In this document: positions 55,934 through 64,000 of the stretch, in pieces
How positions within the stretch are numbered: the stretch's first letter is position 1
Layout of the letters: each line of letters starts with the position of its first letter
Assembly: GCF_022539315.1 (NCBI RefSeq)
Contig: NC_066337.1
Location: forward strand, 1,674,001-1,738,000
From: Serinus canaria
Lineage: Eukaryota > Chordata > Aves > Passeriformes > Fringillidae
Direction of reading: 5' to 3'
DNA length: 64,000 bases
The notes under the pieces: model-generated
What the model was told of the DNA's origin: nothing
Seen by the model: the letters and a program-made list of their open reading frames with translations, nothing else
The model's database searches: none
Program-made: the position numbers and the translations under genes

Positions 55934-56290
55934 GGTGCCAGTACAAAACAGCGCGCAGCTACCCAGAAAACAGAACAGTTTTTCTCCTGGAAAGCTCTAA
56001 GTACACCCAAATTCCGCCACGCATATGCTTGAATGAATCATAGCGGCCGTCCAGGCCCAGGCACCGCGTGTACCTCATAGGGCTGGAGACGCGGTCGCAC
56101 ATACAGGAACCCAGGCAACGGCAGCTGGCGGAGGAGAAGCCCCTGAGTGGTAGGGGGGGCACGGGGACACCGCCAGGCCCGGCGCGGCAGCGGCCCGACA
56201 GACCGGCTGGGCGCCGCCTCCCGCCTCAACACTGCGCCGCGCATGCGCCCGCTTTTTTTTTTATAGCCTCGCAAAGCGCCGCGAGAGCAT
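55934..56290 (-). promoter_or_regulatory. TIRAP: Candidate TIRAP first exon and promoter side of the shared CpG island
   Basis: A good minus-strand donor, GGCACC|GTAAGT, defines a possible non-coding exon ending at 55934. A second, weaker donor (TATGAG|GTACAC) lies near 56075. The sequence merges with the CpG island that serves FAM118B on the other strand. Assignment to TIRAP rests on position and strand only. Confidence 0.4.
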
Positions 56291-56740
56291 AGTCGCCTTC
56301 CCACGCCTGGCCCCGCCTTTTCCGCTGTCAGCCAGTGACAGGGCGGGGCTGGAAGGGGCGGGGCCAACTCTTCCCACGGGGCGTGGCGTGGCCGGGCGCG
56401 GGGCGGGGCTGCTGCGCGCGGCGCGGCGGCGTCTCCTCAATGGGGCCGCGCGCGCGGCGCCAGGTGCGTGCGGGGCGCGCGGCAGCGGCGGGGGGGGCGG
56501 GCAGGGCGCGGTTGCCATGGAGACAGCGGGGGGGGGGGGGAGCTGTTGCCATAGCGACGGCGGCCGCCATAGCGGGGGGGGTCCCATGGCCGCCCGCCTG
56601 AGGGGACGGAGCGGACTGAGGGGAGCGCAGGGGACCCGCGGGGCCGGGAGTGCGCCGGGGGGCCGGGAAACCTCCGGTAGCGGCGGGCGGCCCGGCCGAG
56701 ACTCGGCCCCGCCGCGCCGTCGCCCTCTGTAAAAGCTCGC
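56130..56740. promoter_or_regulatory. CpG island, divergent TIRAP/FAM118B promoter with two X-box motifs
   Basis: This is the densest CpG block in the window, with many GC boxes (GGGGCGGGG type) around 56340-56410. Two RFX-type X-box motifs stand on the plus strand: GTTGCCATGGAGAC at 56511-56524 and GTTGCCATAGCGAC at 56545-56558. A 13-base G run lies between them (56528-56540). FAM118B runs rightward and TIRAP leftward, so the island probably drives both; a third, unseen transcript cannot be excluded. Confidence 0.7.
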
Positions 56741-56822
56741 TTTTATTGATGTGTCCCCGTGGGAAAGGAGCCTCGCCGTCCTCCCCGCCTGCTGAATCCC
56801 CGTGTTCTTGCTTTTCCCGCAG

Positions 56823-56854
56823 CTTTAGCGAGGAGGGCACAACGGAGTGCACAG
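56823..56854 (+). other. FAM118B: FAM118B 5' untranslated exon (candidate)
   Basis: A 32-base segment is flanked by a good acceptor (TTTTCCCGCAG) and a good donor (CACAG|GTAAGG). It lies at the edge of the CpG island. A more upstream first exon may end at 56463 (CGCCAG|GTGCGT). Neither was confirmed by transcript data. Confidence 0.5.
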
Positions 56855-59800
56855 GTAAGGGCTCGAGCAAACCCTAAGGTGTGACCCCCCTCCCCGCTTC
56901 CCTTGCCAGAGTCAGTTCTGGAAAGCCAGCGTGCGACCGTGGGAGTCTATGGGATACAGAGCTCCGCCAGGCTTTGCTGTGTCACTGCCTCTCCTTGCTC
57001 ATGGAGCCATTGGGAAGCACGTGGAGAATCACAGCGTTGAATAAAAACCTCTGGTGTGTTTTGACTCACGTACAAGGAGGCTGAATCCTGTGTTTTTGTG
57101 GCTTGGACAGGAGCAGGGCTTGCCCTGGGTCCCATTGTCCCTGGAGCCTGTGTTTTTCTAGGATGGTTTTGATCCAGCTCCAGTGCAGCTCCCACGTGGA
57201 GGGGTGGGCTTGGGAATTGGCCAGGGACAGCTCATCTTTCAGCTGAAACGAAGTGGCTTTTACACTATCTTATCCCAACACCTTAAAGCTGCTGAATTGA
57301 AAGAGAAGCTGGGAATGACATCTTTGCTGGTGGCAGTTCTCAGCACTCAAAGAAGTTCAAAATAATGGATGAGCAGTAGGTTTGTACTTGTTTCTTTTGG
57401 GAATTTGTGGGGGCTCTTCTGGAAGAGCCCATCTTCCAGCATGGTGCTGGATCACTTGGCTTCATTTTTAAACACCCAGGTTAGTTTTAGTTGTGTCTTG
57501 GGTGCTGAGCATGGAGATGGTGTCAGCAGCAACTTCTCCATGAAGCGGGGAAGAAGATGTTTCATTAATTCCCCATTTTGGTTCTGCAGGTTGGGCTCTG
57601 GTGTTGACTGTGTGATGTGGTTGTGTTTTGCAGAGCTGCAGAGAGGTTTTTGTAAATACACACCCTGTGTGAACCTTGGCCTTCGTTTGACACACGTGGT
57701 GTTCAGGTGTTTGCTTTTACCTGGGATACACCTTCACCTTTCCAACATTTCTGCAGCTGGATGTGTCTGTGTCACACAGGGAATTGCTGTGGTTGGGCTT
57801 CTCCAGTTTGGGTGACTTGGGCACAGTTTAAAGCTGAAGTCTGGAAGGCTTTAGGATAAATTAAGGGATTTCTGTGGTGTGGAAGGAGAAAGAGAACGCA
57901 GCAAACCCACACAGGGAGTCTCTTAGCATCCCTGATAAAAGTGATGGGGACAAGGCTGGGACAGGGGAATGTGTCAGCTGATCCAGGAATCCATGGAGTG
58001 TTGTGTTTACAGTCGGCAGCTCCCTGTAGTCTAAATAGCTGGAAAGTTCCCAATGTCTGAGGAAGGCTGGAGAGACACTTCTTATCTTCTAAGTGCCTGT
58101 GGCTCCCTCTCCTCCATGTCACCTGTGTTCCCAGGGGGAACCTGCAGTACCTGGTGTGGTTTTTTTCCCATGGCAATGTCGTGCTCTGAGGTAATTCCAT
58201 TTAATTTTGGCTACCTCAATTGTGCCAGCACAATCCATCCCTCTAGCAAGCAGAGTTTCTCCCCAGGACTAAAAACTGGAGGTTTCTATTTCTTGGCTGA
58301 ATCCCCATGAATTCTTTTAAGACCTGTAATAACTTTTTTGGAACTAGGCTGTATTTATAATGGGGTTTTTGTTCCTTTATGGCTCTCTGCACTAAATAAT
58401 GGACTTGAACGTTGAAGGTCATTATATCAGAAAACCTTACAAGGTGATTATAATTCCAAAAGGTGTTTTTTCCTAAGTTTAAAATTGCTTTTGAAATGTC
58501 ATTTAGAGGCACTTAAAATTGATTTGATGGCTCCATTCCTGCTGTTAATGACATGGGAATGTGCAGGGTGAGTGAGATGGGAGCAGTGCTGAAGCAGGTG
58601 GAAGCAAACAGGGGAGCTCTAGGTGGGAGTTTACAAACAACCTTGATATTCAAGGCTCGGCTGATGATTCACAATGCAAAGATAATTATAAGCTTAAATT
58701 ATATCCAATTTAGAAAGCAAGGAAGGATTTACCTTCAGCTGTAGCTCTGCTTCTGCACAGGGGCTGAGGGTAGCCCTGGCACCAGCAAGAGCTCAAACTT
58801 CCCTCTGAAACACTCCAATTATCTATTGTTAGTGCCTTCCTTATCTAAAGCATCTTTGCACCACTAAATAAAATCTGTCTGGCTTTGTGGAAGCAGCCTG
58901 TCCTCCCAGAAAAATCAGCTAATCCAAAAGGAGAGATGGGACCCTCCTGGGAAGGAAAAAGAGGGATTTTACCCCCTTTATCCTGAGCATGCTTGGCTGC
59001 ATTCATTCAGCAGTGATTTAATGGTGAATCTGACAGATCTGTGTCCAGCAGGTCCTCCTGTCTTCCTGAGAGTCACGACTTTGGTCTTTGGAGATGTAAC
59101 CCCCCCAGAAGAGTTCACCTGACAGGTTGCAGGTATTCAGGGGCGGTGAGGCTGCAGAGGTTCATTCTCAGAACAGCACTGAGCTCCTGGGCTGAGTGTG
59201 GGTTGGAAAAATACAATGTTCACAAGAGGGTGTGATGGAGGAGCCCTGCCTGGCATGCACAGAAGGGGGAAAACCAGGAGATTCCTCACTTGCTAAAGGC
59301 CTTTGACACTTTTATCCAAAATCTGGGCCCTACAGTAAGGCCCAGTAAGATAAAAAGTGAGTGATGAGCAGCATGTGTTCAGTAATGTTTCAGGAGGTAG
59401 GTAGTGAAAGCCAGCTCTTTGAGGTGTTCTACTGTCGGTACAATGCCCATGGCAGGGGGGTGGAATGACATGAGCTCTAAGGTCCTGTCCAGCCCAAACC
59501 ACTCCATAATGCCATTGTATAAAGTTTTCCAAAGGGATCAGAGGGTAAAGGCTGCACACACAGCATATCGCTGTCTGACAGTGTCACTTTGCCCTGTTCT
59601 CATCATCCAACACTGAAAGGTGGTGCTTTCCTAGAATACTGGCTGATTTCTCACATGATCCATACCAACACTTGCAGGTCCTACCTGGAGAGACCTGCCA
59701 TTGTCACCTGCTGGGCTGCCAGGGAGCAATCACAGCGTGTCATCTCTAGAGCAAACCCTCACATCTCCCTGAGATGGCAAAACCTGCAAAAACTCTGTGA

Positions 59801-60558
59801 TTTTGGGTCAGCAGCTCTTCCTCAGCATTTCCTCTGGCCAAAAGCCCTCGTCTAACAGAGTTTTTGATGGACTCTTCATTACAATTGGCAAAGAAAAAGC
59901 AGAGGAGGTTGAACAGTTCTGTTAATTTTTATTCCCTTTTCAGAGACTTATTTGGGAGAAGCAGAGTGGGAGAGTACTGCGTGCTGGCAGAGCTTTTGTG
60001 TTTTATGTGACGGGCTGTTGAAAGAGTTCTCAAACTGCACTTCCTTTCTGTGGGCTTTAAGGTCATTTCCCAGTGCTTGCAGACTCATGGAGGGCTGGGA
60101 AACCCTTCTCTCATCACCAGGGAATGAAATGCTCTCCGTGGCTTTTTGGAGCCAACAAAAATCTCTTTGTCTTCTCTTCCCTCCCACTGTTTCCCAAGCA
60201 GCAAGTTTGCTGACGGGCCTTGTCGGGAAGGGGGGAGTGCTCCTCCAAGATCCAGGCTCTCGGGGAAAATGAGCAGCTGAGGTGAAACGAATGGTCTGGC
60301 AAAGAGTGTTTTGCTGAGGCAATCACACCTGGGAAAAACAGCCAAGGATTTTATGGTAAAAGAGGTTAAGGAAGAGAATGAGACTGTGGGACAAAGTTCA
60401 GAGACAAAAACGTGCAATTCTCAGCCCAGAGGTGATCTTGGAATGATAACAAACCTGAGATTTATCCACCTGTGCAAAGCTGGTTCTGTAAAACCTCGTT
60501 GTTCAGGTGGTGGTGTCCATGTGCAGTGACTTCGCTTGTGGTGATTTGTCTGCTACAG
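56855..60558 (+). other. FAM118B: FAM118B 5' intron
   Basis: About 3.7 kb between the candidate 5' exon and the start-codon exon. It contains one short CR1 fragment at about 59.40-59.52 kb. No other gene or repeat is recognised. Confidence 0.65.
59400..59516 (+). mobile_element. CR1 LINE 3'-end fragment, plus orientation
   Basis: The sequence around 'aatgcccatggcaggggggt' followed by 'ctaaggtcctgtccagccca' and 'aaaccactccataatg' matches the last bases of CR1. It is about 100 bases long; the left edge is uncertain. Confidence 0.7.
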
Positions 60559-60565
60559 AAACTGG

Positions 60566-63973
<3,408 letters not shown>

Positions 63974-64000
63974 TGAGGAGGAACACTCCTTCTGGAACAC

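Overview
This is nuclear DNA from a bird, probably a passerine. The evidence is spliced vertebrate genes with compact GT-AG introns, CpG-dense promoters, and several fragments that match the 3' end of avian CR1 LINEs by eye. The gene set matches the human 11q24.2 neighbourhood, which in chicken I recall as microchromosome 24. No bacterial-type feature, tRNA, rRNA or CRISPR array was seen.

Layout. KIRREL3 (+) enters from the left edge, and its last three coding exons lie within 1-8384. ST3GAL4 (-) is convergent with it: ten coding exons at 10106-13654, 333 codons in total. Its long 5' intron region runs to three CpG-dense candidate promoters at about 20.3, 25.7 and 28.6 kb. DCPS (-) has six coding exons from 32612 to 50651 (324 residues), with a CpG-island promoter at about 50.5 kb. 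TIRAP (-) has three coding exons from 51216 to 52283 (219 residues). FAM118B (+) starts from a CpG island at about 56.1-56.7 kb. Its ATG is at 60566, and its first three coding exons (184 residues) are present before the window ends.

Function. KIRREL3 is an adhesion receptor, ST3GAL4 a Golgi sialyltransferase, DCPS the scavenger decapping enzyme, TIRAP the TIR adaptor of TLR2/TLR4 signalling, and FAM118B a SIR2-fold protein. The closest thing to an unusual system is the TIRAP/FAM118B pair. A TIR-domain gene and a SIR2-domain gene lie in divergent orientation around a CpG island with two RFX-type X-boxes. From memory, human SRPRA and FOXRED1 separate these genes, so this is a different arrangement.

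Repeats. There are four tandem arrays: 9-bp at 11.8 kb, 39-bp at 16 kb, 19-bp at 34 kb and 10-bp at 35.1 kb. There are also at least six CR1 fragments, one clear solo LTR in reverse orientation (about 3.4-3.9 kb), one weak LTR-like region, and several poly(A) tracts. The longest open frames in the window (560, 399, 327 and 287 codons) are by-products of these arrays. All exon boundaries were read by eye from splice motifs, reading phase and remembered human proteins; no alignment was run.
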